Below, piece by piece: positions 44,420-53,160 of a stretch of 57,599 nucleotides of DNA (positions within the stretch are counted from its first letter, which is position 1; each line of letters opens with the position of its first letter). The DNA lies in NCBI GenBank assembly GCA_026692885.1, contig JAPLNJ010000961.1, positions 1 to 57,599 on the forward strand. Direction: 5' to 3'. The notes below the pieces were generated by a model. The model searched no databases, was not told the DNA's origin, and saw only the letters and a list, made by a program, of their open reading frames with translations. Source of the stretch: Planctomycetota bacterium (GTDB lineage: Bacteria > Planctomycetota > Planctomycetia > Pirellulales > Pirellulaceae). The translations under genes and the position numbers were made by a program.

Positions 44420-44953
44420 ATGGCCAAGTCCACCGAACACATCGCGGTCTATACGGGTACCTTCGACCCTGTCACACTGGGCCACTTGCACATCATCCGC
44501 CGGGGCGCCCGGTTGGTGGATCGATTGATCGTGGGCGTGGGCGTTAACACGAAGAAGACCCCGCTGTTCACTGCCCAGGAGCGTATCGAGTTAGTCCACC
44601 GAGTCGTCGGTCCTGTGGACAACGTTGAGGTACGTCCCTTTCACGGACTCGCCGTAGAATTCGTCCGTCGCTGCGAAGCGTGGGTGATGATTCGCGGTGT
44701 GCGGCCGCTGACGGACATCGCCGCGGAGTTCACCATGATGATGGCCAACCGCCAGCTGGATCCGGACATCGAAACGGTCTTCCTGATGGCCGACGAGGAG
44801 TTCTCGCATGTGTCCAGTTCGCTGATCAAGGAGATCACGCCCCTGGCGACGGACGAGATGTTGGCGCGATTCCTCCCCCGCGAAATCATCCCGGACCTCC
44901 GCAAACGCCTGGCGGAAAGCGGACGAACGTTCGGCCCGCCGGAATTGGAGTAG
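44420..44953 (+). CDS. coaD: Phosphopantetheine adenylyltransferase
   Basis: A 177-residue nucleotidyltransferase of coenzyme A synthesis (4'-phosphopantetheine + ATP to dephospho-CoA). The motif TGTFDPVTLGHLHIIRRG has the T/HxGH nucleotide-binding signature. WVMIRGVRPLTDIAAEF, MMMANRQLDPDIETVFLMAD and HVSSSLIKEI are typical. The ATG at 44420 has GGGAG upstream; the frame open before it is repeat DNA. Confidence 0.93.
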   Translation: MAKSTEHIAVYTGTFDPVTLGHLHIIRRGARLVDRLIVGVGVNTKKTPLFTAQERIELVHRVVGPVDNVEVRPFHGLAVEFVRRCEAWVMIRGVRPLTDIAAEFTMMMANRQLDPDIETVFLMADEEFSHVSSSLIKEITPLATDEMLARFLPREIIPDLRKRLAESGRTFGPPELE

Positions 44954-44959
44954 GGTCTC

Positions 44960-45022
44960 TCGGACGTGGTGGTGGAAATCGTCTCCAATCGCCGGGGCGG
45001 CGAGGACTCGAACAAGCTGATC
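44960..45022 (+). pseudogene. Uma2 gene fragment
   Basis: Just after coaD a frame reads SDVVVEIVSNRRGGEDSNKL, which matches the conserved VVEIVSN.R.GGE…KL motif of Uma2 proteins. Sequence on either side is not recognisable. It is a ~20-residue relic. Confidence 0.45.
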
Positions 45023-45109
45023 TGGGTTTCAACCAGGTGCAGCGATCCCGCCGGTTCGCCTCAAGGGAGGTCTAAAGACAGGAGGAGAAGTCCGGCTGAA
45101 ACCGGCTAA

Positions 45110-45232
45110 GGACCGGCGCATCAATAACTGTCGGGTCTTCAAAGTAGTCATCACGCTCCGCGTGATGACATGTCGTCACGGCGGAGCGTGACGACTACTA
45201 TACTTGCGACACTTATTGATGCGCCGGTCCTA
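45110..45232. repeat. Compact inverted-repeat element (19-bp arms) with internal REPIN
   Basis: AGGACCGGCGCATCAATAA at 45110-45128 is exactly complementary to 45214-45232. The centre, 45145-45199, is a GTAG…CTAC palindrome pair (TCATCACGCTCCGCGTGATGA and its partner). A longer version is at 14289-14532. Confidence 0.8.
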
Positions 45233-45921
45233 AGCTGGGCGAGGTTCTCTCTACCCACGGGGAGACGGCTGAAGCCGGCTAACAAACCTGCAAACCGGTC
45301 TCGCAGCGTGCGACGAAACCCGGAAGTTTTTCTAGCCCGCGTTGCTTCGGAACTTCGGGACACAATTCGTTCCGCCCAGCATGTCGACGGTCGGCCGAAA
45401 GCGTCGCGACGTTCGCCCTTGTTGGCAGGCATGATCTGGTCGGCTATGCTGAACGCCGAACTCCCCGCAGTGGGGACGGGCTGGCCGGCTTGGTCCGGAA
45501 GGTTGTCCGGCATGGAAGGCGATTGGCCCGGCACGATGAAGCCGACCGATCTTTCCATCTACGTGACGAACTTCTTGACGCATTACTTGGGCGCTCAGAG
45601 ACTTGACAAAGCACTAGTGTTTTTCACAGCGTTCCGCTCAAGGCCAACGAGGTCGTGCCCTCGCACACAAGTCTCGCTCAAGACGCACAACCGGCAAGAC
45701 CGATACAGATTGATGTCGGAGGCCGGCTGACGCTCGAGGTTCGCCTGAACACCATCACTTCCCGATACTCGGTTCTGACCTTGCAAGTGATTGTGACGGA
45801 ACGGCTTCAGCCAGATCTTGCCCGTGAGTACGGGCCCGCGAATACGACAACCCGCGAAACTGATTTCCGGCGATCGCGATTGGGGGCTACGGTAATGTGT
45901 CCGCAGGGAGGCGGTTAATCA
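45233..45921. other. Intergenic, no supported gene
   Basis: About 690 bases upstream of the TolC-type gene. Open frames exist on both strands, but their translations resemble no family and have no start signals. It presumably holds the promoter of the downstream gene. Confidence 0.4.
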
Positions 45922-47736
45922 ATGCGGCGTTTTGGCTGCTGGCAAGCCAGTTTCTCGCTGGTGCTGTCCTTGGGTGCGGTGACTGCCGTGAGCTGTCGCT
46001 ACGGCACCGAGTGCTGCATTGAACAGCGTGTGTCGCTGCTTGGCTCCGAGCCGGTAGATCTCTCCCCTGCCCGCGTTCCTGTGGCGTCTGCCGAACCGGC
46101 GGCCGCACCCCTACCCGCCCCCCGGTCGGCTCGACCGATCCCGGCAGAGGACCGCGACAAGCCAGCCCCCCAGCAGCTGCGAGAGCAGTCCGTGGTTCCC
46201 CCACAAGAATCGCGAAGTGAGATGCGCCGGCTGCCAAATGCAGCCGACTCGAAAGAGCGTGAACGTCAGGATTCGGTCACCCGTAGCGATCGCTTCGCGG
46301 TCCAGCAGGTCGCGTTCGCAGGCGTGGAGAAACCGCCGGAACCGCTTGCCCCGCCTGCGCGATTTGCGATTCCCAAAGCGCTACCCGGTGCGGACTCACC
46401 CCCGTTGCGGTTACCTTCGTTCGATCCCAACCGGCCGTCGGCCGAGCGACAATCGTTCGTCGAAGCGATGTTCAAGCCGCTCCCGGAATTGCCCGCCTCA
46501 ACCGTGATGCCTCACGAGCCGGGCAAGACGGCGTTGACCTTAACCGAACTGCAGCAACTGGCCTACGAGAACAGCCCGAAACTGCGCCAAGCGGCGGCCG
46601 ACGTGGATACCGCCCGCGGCCAATCGATTCAAGCCGGACTCTATCCCAATCCGGTGGCCGGGTTCGAACAAGACACAGTCGGTAGCGGCGGAACGGCGGG
46701 GCAGTACGGCGGCTTCGTCTCGCAGGAGTTTGTGACCGCCAAGAAATTGCAGCTGGCCCGCAACGCCGCGTTGATGGACGTCCAAACCGCCGAGCTCACG
46801 CTACGGCGGGCACGCATCGAACTGGCCAGCGACGTACGCCAAGGATACTTCGACGTGCTGGTCGCGCAGGAACGCGTCAAGTTCGCTCGCGCGCTGGCGC
46901 AGTTCAGTGAGGAAGTCTATCGCGCTCAGATCGAGTTGGTGGCGGGAGGCGAGGCGGCGCCGTACGAGCCGCTCCAGCTGCGGGTGTTCGCGATGCAGAC
47001 CCGCAACGCGGTGCGCCGAGCCGAGAACGGCTACCTGTCCGCGTGGCGCCAATTGGCAGCGAACATGGGTGTGCCCGGTTTGCCGCCTGCGGAACTGGCG
47101 GGGTCCGTGAACGCAGCGGTGCCGCGGGTCAGCTACGAGGCAGCCCTGAACTTCCTGCTCACGCACCACACCAATCTGGCGATCGCGCAGGCTCAGATCG
47201 AGAAGGCCCAGTACCATCTGCGGCTGCAGCGGGTGACGCCGATTCCCAATGTCAATGTGCAAACCGTCCTTCAGCGCGATACCACGGCGCTGCCCAACAA
47301 CATCACCTACAACCTGCAAGTGGGCGTGCCGCTGCCGATCTTTAACAATAACCGTGGCAACGTCGTCAGCGGCGAGGCCCAATTGGTCGGCGCTCAACAA
47401 ACGCTGACCGACACCCGCAACACACTGACCGCCAGCCTGGCGGACGTGTTCAATCGCTACGCCAGCAACGCAGCCATCGCGGAAGCCTATCGCACGGACA
47501 TCATCAGCGATCAAGTCCGCACCTACCGCGGCATCCACGACCGCTTTCGCCAAGCGGGCGACAACGTGGACTTCGCCCAATTGGTCGTCGCCCAGCAGAC
47601 GCTGGGCCAAGTGGTCAACGATTACCTGAACGCCCTCTCGGACCAGTGGCAGGCAGTCGTCGATTTGGCCCAAGTGTTGCAAATCGACGATCTATTTCAG
47701 CTGGAACCCTTGGTCGGCAAAGGTCCTGAACAATAG
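45922..47736 (+). CDS. TolC/CusC-family outer membrane efflux protein
   Basis: A 604-residue outer-membrane factor. The N-terminus MRRFGCWQASFSLVLSLG is a signal sequence; VTAVSCRYG may be a lipobox. A Pro/Ala-rich region of ~150 residues precedes two OEP repeats, the first beginning LTLTELQQLAYENSPKLRQAAADVDTARGQSIQAGLYPNP and the second near ALNFLLTHHTNLAIAQAQIEK. GVPLPIFNNNRG is a typical family motif. It would form the outer duct of an RND or ABC efflux system, but no partner pump or adaptor gene is adjacent. GGAGG lies about 10 bases before the ATG. Confidence 0.88.
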   Translation: MRRFGCWQASFSLVLSLGAVTAVSCRYGTECCIEQRVSLLGSEPVDLSPARVPVASAEPAAAPLPAPRSARPIPAEDRDKPAPQQLREQSVVPPQESRSEMRRLPNAADSKERERQDSVTRSDRFAVQQVAFAGVEKPPEPLAPPARFAIPKALPGADSPPLRLPSFDPNRPSAERQSFVEAMFKPLPELPASTVMPHEPGKTALTLTELQQLAYENSPKLRQAAADVDTARGQSIQAGLYPNPVAGFEQDTVGSGGTAGQYGGFVSQEFVTAKKLQLARNAALMDVQTAELTLRRARIELASDVRQGYFDVLVAQERVKFARALAQFSEEVYRAQIELVAGGEAAPYEPLQLRVFAMQTRNAVRRAENGYLSAWRQLAANMGVPGLPPAELAGSVNAAVPRVSYEAALNFLLTHHTNLAIAQAQIEKAQYHLRLQRVTPIPNVNVQTVLQRDTTALPNNITYNLQVGVPLPIFNNNRGNVVSGEAQLVGAQQTLTDTRNTLTASLADVFNRYASNAAIAEAYRTDIISDQVRTYRGIHDRFRQAGDNVDFAQLVVAQQTLGQVVNDYLNALSDQWQAVVDLAQVLQIDDLFQLEPLVGKGPEQ

Positions 47737-47749
47737 AGTGGGGGTGGGC

Positions 47750-48068
47750 TGCGCAAAATTGCATCCCGGCGAGTCCTTGCCATGGTGAGATCTGGTCCGG
47801 CTTTTGTTCCAGCTTGGCATGTATGGTCCCCATCCGGGCTTGCCCCGGTGGAATTGGGTTTCGTACACTACGTCGGCAGACGCCAGCCGTGCTGTCTTCC
47901 GCCGCCTCCCGCCCGCCGCCGGAGGCGGCGGGCGGGAGGCGGCGGAAGAGGTGAGGCGGTTGCGGACCCGTGGCGTAGTCCAAAAACCTCGCTCCACCGG
48001 GGCAAGCCCGGATGGGGGCGGAACGAAAATCAGGACCATCCGTTTGACGCCCGACTCCCCAATTTTGC
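47750..48068. repeat. Very long imperfect palindrome with a perfect 25-bp GC core
   Basis: The outer arms GCTGCGCAAAATTG (about 47753) and CAATTTTGCGCTGC (about 48059-48072) are complementary. The arms continue imperfectly through CCCATCCGGGCTTGCCCCGG and its partner. The centre, 47896-47948, is a perfect hairpin of 25+3+25 bases (CTTCCGCCGCCTCCCGCCCG…). It lies 14 bases after the TolC-type gene. No coding sequence. Other bases up to 48352 hold only the promoter region of the kinase gene. Confidence 0.75.
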
Positions 48069-48352
48069 GCTGCCCAGAGTGGGGGTGAGTATCGCGACAT
48101 ACTGGTACCCCTCCCAGCCTCCTGTTGGTAAAGGGGATGCGTGACTCGCTTCGCGAGTTTTCGAGCGGAAGGGAGACCGTCGCACCAGAAACGCGAGCGC
48201 CCGAGCTCCGACCCTTCCCCCGCCGCCGCCGGCCGTTGCAGGAGGGGATATGCTACCGTAAACTGAGGCGATTCGAATCCCCTTGAGCTGCCTGTCGAGA
48301 TTGACGGTGGTGGAACCAGAGGGATCAATGTCCTGAACGAACGCTGAGCCCC

Positions 48353-50689
48353 ATGAACAAAGACACTCCAGAGCGCGAGGAGCCGGCCACGGGGGGCGGG
48401 AGTCCTTTTCCGTCAGCGACTCAGCTCGATGGAACAGCGGTTGACCGAAAAGGACTCCCGACCCGCTCGCGACCTGGCGACACGGACGCCGCGGCGCAGG
48501 CCACAGCGGACACCGACCGCGAGCAAGAGCAGGTGCTTCGCATCCGCTGTCCCCACTGCCACGAGCCGATGGAACTGCACGAGGACCGGCCGCTGCACGA
48601 GGTCTCATGTCCCGCGTGCGGCAGCCGTTTCGGGGTGGTAGGCGACGAAGGACTGGCACATCAGACCGAGGGTGGGACGCTCCGACGGCGGACCGTGTTC
48701 GGACACTTCGAGTTGCAGGAGCAGTTGGGCGCGGGGGCGTTCGGCACGGTCTGGAAGGCCCGCGACACCAAACTCGACCGGATCGTAGCTCTGAAGATCC
48801 CGCGTCGCGGACAACTGACGGCGGAGGAGTTGGAGAAGTTCGTCCGCGAGGCCCGCGCGGCGGCTCAGGTGCAGCATCCGAGTATCGTGGGTGTGCATGA
48901 AGTGGGCCGGGAGGGCGACACGGTCTATATCGTCAGCGACTACTTGGACGGCGTGTCGTTGCACGACTGGTTGAGCGCGTCGTCCTTCACCCCGCGCGAC
49001 GCCGCGGACTTATGTGCCAAACTCGCCGGCGCAATCCATCAGGCCCACGAGCAGGGTGTGATCCATCGCGACTTGAAGCCGGCCAACATCCTGCTGAACA
49101 AAGCGGGCGAGCCATTCATCACGGACTTTGGCTTGGCCAAGCGTGAGTCGGGCGAGATCACGATGACGCTGGACGGCGAGATCCTGGGCACGCCGGCCTA
49201 CATGTCGCCCGAGCAGGCGCGTGGGCAGGGGCACCACGTGGATCGCCGCGCCGACTTGTATTCCTTGGGCGTCATCCTGTTCCGGCTGCTGACCGGCCGG
49301 TTGCCGTTCGAGGGTAACTTCCGGATGCTGCTGAAGCAGGTGCTAAAAGACGACCCACCCCGGCCGCGCAGGTTGAACGCGAAAATGCCTCGCGATCTGG
49401 AGACGATCTGTTTGAAGTGTCTGGAGAAAGATCCGGCCAAGCGTTACGCCACGGGCCAGGATTTGGCGGACGAGTTGCACCGGTTCCTGCGGGGCGAGCC
49501 GATTCATGCCCAGCCAACCGGCCGGGTCGTGTGGGCGTGGCGCTGTTGCCGACGGAACCCGGTGATTGTGGTGCTTAGCCTGAGCACCTGTTTGGTCTTG
49601 GCGGCCGGGGCGGGCGTTACCGCGTACGTTGTTGTTAACGCAATGGGGCCGGCGACCGCGGAGCTTTCGCCGGATTCCGCTACGTCGCTGGAACTCGCGG
49701 ACGCTTCTGAGTCGCCCGCCCAGACACGGGAAAGACGTGGGGACGATCTACTTGCGGAACGATCGGAGCCTGCTGACTCAGAACCAGCGGCAAGGCCATC
49801 GGCGCCGGTCGCTGAAGTTGACCGGGACATACCAGCGAAACCTCCCCGCTCAGCGGCAAGGCCGGCGAATCCGCCGCATCCAGCGTCACAAGTTACCGCA
49901 AATTCGCCAGGAGTCGCCAAGGATCCCAAGAACTTGGAGAGACCCACCCCGGCCAAGGAGGAACCAGCGTTGCGGTTCGGCATCATCAACTCGCTCGGCA
50001 TGAAGTTGGTGCTGATTCCTTCGGGCGAGTTCCTGATGGGTTCGCCGGACTCAATTGCTGAGGCGGATGCCAAAGAGAAGCCGCAGCATCGGGTGCAGAT
50101 CACCAGGCCGTTCTATTTGGGTGTGTACGAGGTGACGCAGGCCCAGTATCAAAAGGTCGTGGGCAGCAACCCGAGTCACTTCAAGGGCGACTCCCTCCCG
50201 GTCGAGACCGTGTCGTGGGAAGATGCGGTGGCGTTCTGTAAACGGCTGTCGGAAGTGGCGGAAGAGCGCCTGGCGGGGCGTACGTATCGCTTACCAACCG
50301 AGGCCGAGTGGGAGTACGCTTGCCGGACGGGCAGCACCAGCAAGTATTCCTTCGGTGAATCCGAGGCGGAATTGGAGAAGTACGCCTGGTACGACAAGAA
50401 CTCGGGCAAAAGGACGCACCCGGTGGGTGCGAACCAGGCCAACGTCTGGGGACTGTACGATATGCTGGGCAATGTGTGGGAGTGGTGCCAGGACGGGTAC
50501 GGACCCTATGAGGCGGGGCCGGTGACTGATCCGTCGGGGCCCGGCTCGGCCTCCTACCGGGTGGATCGCGGCGGCAGTTGGATCAACACGTCCGCGTTCT
50601 GCCGGGCGGCGTACCGTTACTGGAGCTCGCCGTCGTTCCGGTGCGACTCCCTGGGTTTCCGGCTGGCCGCAGTCCAGTCCCCACGCTGA
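48353..50689 (+). CDS. Membrane Ser/Thr kinase fused to an FGE-sulfatase-type domain
   Basis: A 778-residue protein. A zinc-ribbon-like segment (Cys66, 69, 86, 89) precedes a kinase: LGAGAFGTVWKARD, VALKIPRRGQL, VIHRDLKPANILL, TDFGLAKRESGEIT, GTPAYMSPEQARG. One transmembrane helix follows (VIVVLSLSTCLVLAAGAGV), then a Ser/Pro/Glu linker. The C-terminal ~230 residues are an FGE-like C-type-lectin-fold domain (NSLGMKLVLIPSGEFLMGS, YEVTQAQYQKVVGSNPS, YRLPTEAEWEYACR, LYDMLGNVWEWCQDGYG, RGGSW). The paired cysteines of true formylglycine enzymes are not evident, so a ligand-binding sensor role outside the membrane is more likely. A convergent paralogue lies at 54490-56688. Confidence 0.9.
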   Translation: MNKDTPEREEPATGGGSPFPSATQLDGTAVDRKGLPTRSRPGDTDAAAQATADTDREQEQVLRIRCPHCHEPMELHEDRPLHEVSCPACGSRFGVVGDEGLAHQTEGGTLRRRTVFGHFELQEQLGAGAFGTVWKARDTKLDRIVALKIPRRGQLTAEELEKFVREARAAAQVQHPSIVGVHEVGREGDTVYIVSDYLDGVSLHDWLSASSFTPRDAADLCAKLAGAIHQAHEQGVIHRDLKPANILLNKAGEPFITDFGLAKRESGEITMTLDGEILGTPAYMSPEQARGQGHHVDRRADLYSLGVILFRLLTGRLPFEGNFRMLLKQVLKDDPPRPRRLNAKMPRDLETICLKCLEKDPAKRYATGQDLADELHRFLRGEPIHAQPTGRVVWAWRCCRRNPVIVVLSLSTCLVLAAGAGVTAYVVVNAMGPATAELSPDSATSLELADASESPAQTRERRGDDLLAERSEPADSEPAARPSAPVAEVDRDIPAKPPRSAARPANPPHPASQVTANSPGVAKDPKNLERPTPAKEEPALRFGIINSLGMKLVLIPSGEFLMGSPDSIAEADAKEKPQHRVQITRPFYLGVYEVTQAQYQKVVGSNPSHFKGDSLPVETVSWEDAVAFCKRLSEVAEERLAGRTYRLPTEAEWEYACRTGSTSKYSFGESEAELEKYAWYDKNSGKRTHPVGANQANVWGLYDMLGNVWEWCQDGYGPYEAGPVTDPSGPGSASYRVDRGGSWINTSAFCRAAYRYWSSPSFRCDSLGFRLAAVQSPR

Positions 50690-50708
50690 GCCGAGTCCAG
50701 TAGCAGGC

Positions 50709-50980
50709 GTGGGGCTGTTCCGCAAGTTTGTCGATGATCAGGGTTACAGCACAGAGGCGGAGACGACTGGTCTGCGTGGCGCAGGCTGGAACGAGTCCGC
50801 ACGGCAGTTGGAGGGCTACAAACCTCAGTACACATATCGCGCCGCGTGTTACGAGGCGGGGCCTGGAGCGCCGGGCCGCGTCTTTGCCGGTCGGCTATGC
50901 GGGGGAAGCAACCTCCGCGGTCCAGGGTCAATGACGTGGGCTTTCGCGTGGCTTGCGATGCCTCCGTCAGTAATCAGAAA
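50709..50980 (+). pseudogene. FGE-domain gene remnant with a large internal deletion
   Basis: In one frame GLFRKFVDDQGYSTEAETTG…AGWNESARQLEGYKPQYTYR is an early part of a formylglycine-generating-enzyme domain. Directly after TYR the next frame reads RVLRGGAWSAGPRLCRSAMRG…RVNDVGFRVACDA, the C-terminal end of such a domain. The whole middle (VSW…DAV…LPTEAEWE…GNVWEW) is missing, and the join near 50842 changes frame. It is a decayed neighbour of the kinase-FGE gene. Confidence 0.7.
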
Positions 50981-50998
50981 TCGCAAGCCCGGACTGCA

Positions 50999-51868
50999 AT
51001 GCCGCTGACTCCGAACACGAATCCGACATCGCCGGAATCGGCGAATCCGGAGACGATTATTGCGGAGTTCCAGAAGTTGGGCGGCAAGTTCCTGGCCAAG
51101 GGACACCGGTCGACTTGGTCGCCCGATGGCAAGAAAATTGCCTTCGGCAAGGGCCCGTGGCCCACGGGCATTGTGGTGCTCGATCTCGACTCGGGCCGCA
51201 CAACGCAGACGGATTCGGGCAAGAATCCAAGTTGGTCGGGTGGCGACGGACGCTGGATCGCCTATATGACCGGGGACGGGGATACGCAACAGGTGTGGGT
51301 CATGGAGGCTTCGGGGGGCAACGCCCGAAGGATTTCCGACGGAGGCTTTCCCAGTTGGACGGCGGACGGTAAACATTTGCTCTTTTCTTCACTTCCGAAA
51401 CTTCAATTGCTTCGCGTCGAGTTCGATGATGCGCAGATAGCCTTCGACCCGAAGCCGCTGGCGCCCTTCTGCGATTGGTATCCTGCGATTTCGCCGGATG
51501 GCAGTCGCGTGGCGTATAGGATGGACAATGTTCTCGTCATTACGGAGTCAGACTCGGGCAAAACGGTGCAACGATTTGCTTTGCCTCCTAGAAACCGATT
51601 TGTGGGTGGTTTGGGTGGTTGGTCACCCGACGGAAAGCAACTCGGGTTTGGGGGCCACGGCATGGAGGACACGGCGCCCTGCCTAATTGTCGACGTCGAC
51701 ACAGGGCAGGCAGTGCAAGTCGCATCGGGCTACTTCACGCTGCCCGCCTGGTCGCCGGATGGTAGCCAGATTTCGTTCGACTTGCGACTGACTACCGGCA
51801 CCCAGATTTGGCTGTTGGAAACGGCCAGGCTCAGGGATTTGCCGACGATGCAGCTGGGTGTGCCGTGA
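50999..51868 (+). CDS. PD40/TolB-like beta-propeller protein
   Basis: A 289-residue protein with five or six WD40-like PD40 blades: STWSPDGKKIAFGKGP, PSWSGGDGRWIAYMTG, PSWTADGKHLLFSS, PAISPDGSRVAYRMD, GGWSPDGKQLGFGG, PAWSPDGSQISFDL. There is no signal peptide at this start. The frame continues upstream into the FGE remnant, so it may originally have been the C-terminal part of a larger protein. The ATG at 50999 has no clear ribosome-binding site. Function unknown; such propellers bind proteins or act as sensors. Confidence 0.65.
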   Translation: MPLTPNTNPTSPESANPETIIAEFQKLGGKFLAKGHRSTWSPDGKKIAFGKGPWPTGIVVLDLDSGRTTQTDSGKNPSWSGGDGRWIAYMTGDGDTQQVWVMEASGGNARRISDGGFPSWTADGKHLLFSSLPKLQLLRVEFDDAQIAFDPKPLAPFCDWYPAISPDGSRVAYRMDNVLVITESDSGKTVQRFALPPRNRFVGGLGGWSPDGKQLGFGGHGMEDTAPCLIVDVDTGQAVQVASGYFTLPAWSPDGSQISFDLRLTTGTQIWLLETARLRDLPTMQLGVP

Positions 51869-51911
51869 GGCCGTGACGGTTGTTCCAAGTTCGCAGCAGC
51901 GTTGCAAATTG

Positions 51912-52330
51912 GCGGCTAGGATTGACCATTCGTCGTTTAACCGCAACCCAACGGAGCCTGCTGAATTAGTAGTGGGGTAAGCTTCCAGCTTGCCAAATGC
52001 GTAGCCGAGGAAGACGAGGAAACGGAGAATACGGAAGACTGGCAAGCTGGAAGCTTACCCCACGTTGCTTTCAGCCTTGATCATAAGGTTGCGCAAAATG
52101 CTAGCAGCAGGGGTCAGGGTGGCTGGGGCAGAGTGCAGCGATGCCCCAGAAACCGGGTACTGGGGCTTCGCTTAGGCTCAGCCGCCAGCCACCCGGACCG
52201 TTGCCAGCACAGACAGCAGTGCGCAACTTTATGATCAAGGCATTGCTTTCCGCTACTATTTCAGCGGCCTTCGTTGGGGCGCGGTTAAACGAGGCCAACT
52301 CAGCCATGCACGGTATATATTCCGAATCCA
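51912..52330. repeat. Nested palindromic elements (interrupted copy of 53870-54015)
   Basis: The outer segments (51912-51945, GGCGGCTAGGATTGACC…TTTAACCGCAACCCAACGG; and ~52275-52330, GGTTAAACGAGG…CACGGTATATATTCCGA) match the compact element at 53870-54015. About 270 extra bases sit between them. They comprise a GTAG palindrome pair (51969-52063, arms GTGGGGTAAGCTTCCAGCTT), then an inverted repeat GCCTTGATCATAAGGTTGCGC (52074) / GCGCAACTTTATGATCAAGGC (52220). Inside that pair is the repeat 52136-52195, also seen at 33988. No gene. Confidence 0.7.
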
Positions 52331-52404
52331 GACAGAGACTCCCCCGGGTGGCGACGTGTCTGGCGGATTCCGCACTGCTTGCGACCCTGCAGTGCCATGC
52401 TCGG

Positions 52405-53160
52405 CTAGCCATGCACCTGGAGCCACCCGTCCAGATCGTCGCGGCGACGGAAGTCCAGCAGCGCTTCGCCGAGCTGCTCGAGTCCGTCTGAGGACAACGC
52501 TTCAATCCGCTGTTCCGTGTCGCGATCTACCACGCCCAACCGTTTGCGCAACTGACGCAGGACTAACTGGCGCTCGCCCCTTCTCAGTCCCTGTTCTAGT
52601 CCCTGTTCTAGTCCCTGCTCCCGTCCCTGCTCCCGTCCCCGTTCGAGTCCTTTCTCCATCCAACTGGTTACGATTTCCATCACCACCTCCCGCTCTTTTG
52701 GCTGAATCTGCTGCAACTCGGATTCGAATTCCTGCCCTTGTCCCATTGTAAGGCGCAGGTACGTATCGACAAAGCCGGAAATCAATTCCCGCCGGGCGGG
52801 GTCCAACTGCAATTGGGCCAGCATCCGCAGGCACGCCAGCTTAACCCGCGCCCGCTCAGCGGGCTCCATGTGCATCTTGGCCATCAACACCGCTGCGACT
52901 GGATTGGTCCGATCCAGGAAGTCACGCCAGGCGAAGCGGTTCAGTTGCACGACCCGGAACTGGAAGCCCAACACCGCTAAGTCCGGAAAGTCGATCCGAT
53001 ACGTTGTGGGTTCGGGCCGTTGCGGAGCGTCGTAGGAAAACACCGCGATCGGATATACCGGTAAGTCATTTCCCCGGCCCCGACAGACGAAGGGATTTGC
53101 CCGGCTGATCGTCTCGCTGGTGGGGGACGGACTCGGCTGATGCAAAGTTGGGGTTGACAT
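52405..53160 (-). CDS. Truncated Rpn-family (DUF4351) putative transposase/nuclease protein
   Basis: A 251-residue protein. From ~30 on it matches the middle and end of planctomycete/cyanobacterial Rpn-like proteins: LPVYPIAVFSYDAPQRPEP, FQFRVVQLNRFAWRDFL, NPVAAVLMAKMHMEPAERAR, RRELISGFVDTYLRL. A repetitive GLERGREQGREQGLEQGLEQG linker and a DUF4351 C-terminus (LVLRQLRKRLGVVDRDTEQRIEALS) follow. The N-terminal PD-(D/E)XK nuclease domain is missing. The first ~8 residues, including the start codon, are encoded by the end of an inverted-repeat element (53139-53161), so an insertion seems to have cut off the 5' part. Probably non-functional. Confidence 0.7.
   Translation of the reverse strand: MSTPTLHQPSPSPTSETISRANPFVCRGRGNDLPVYPIAVFSYDAPQRPEPTTYRIDFPDLAVLGFQFRVVQLNRFAWRDFLDRTNPVAAVLMAKMHMEPAERARVKLACLRMLAQLQLDPARRELISGFVDTYLRLTMGQGQEFESELQQIQPKEREVVMEIVTSWMEKGLERGREQGREQGLEQGLEQGLRRGERQLVLRQLRKRLGVVDRDTEQRIEALSSDGLEQLGEALLDFRRRDDLDGWLQVHG

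Noticed and set aside
44985..45060. tRNA-like stretch on the minus strand (GAGGACTCGAAC…GGGTTTCAACCAGG)
   Set aside because: The putative T-stem does not pair, the acceptor stem is incomplete and there is no CCA end. The plus strand reads as a Uma2 fragment instead.
45170..45730. 186-residue open frame on the plus strand upstream of the TolC-type gene
   Set aside because: It starts inside a repeat element, lacks a ribosome-binding site, and the translation resembles nothing.
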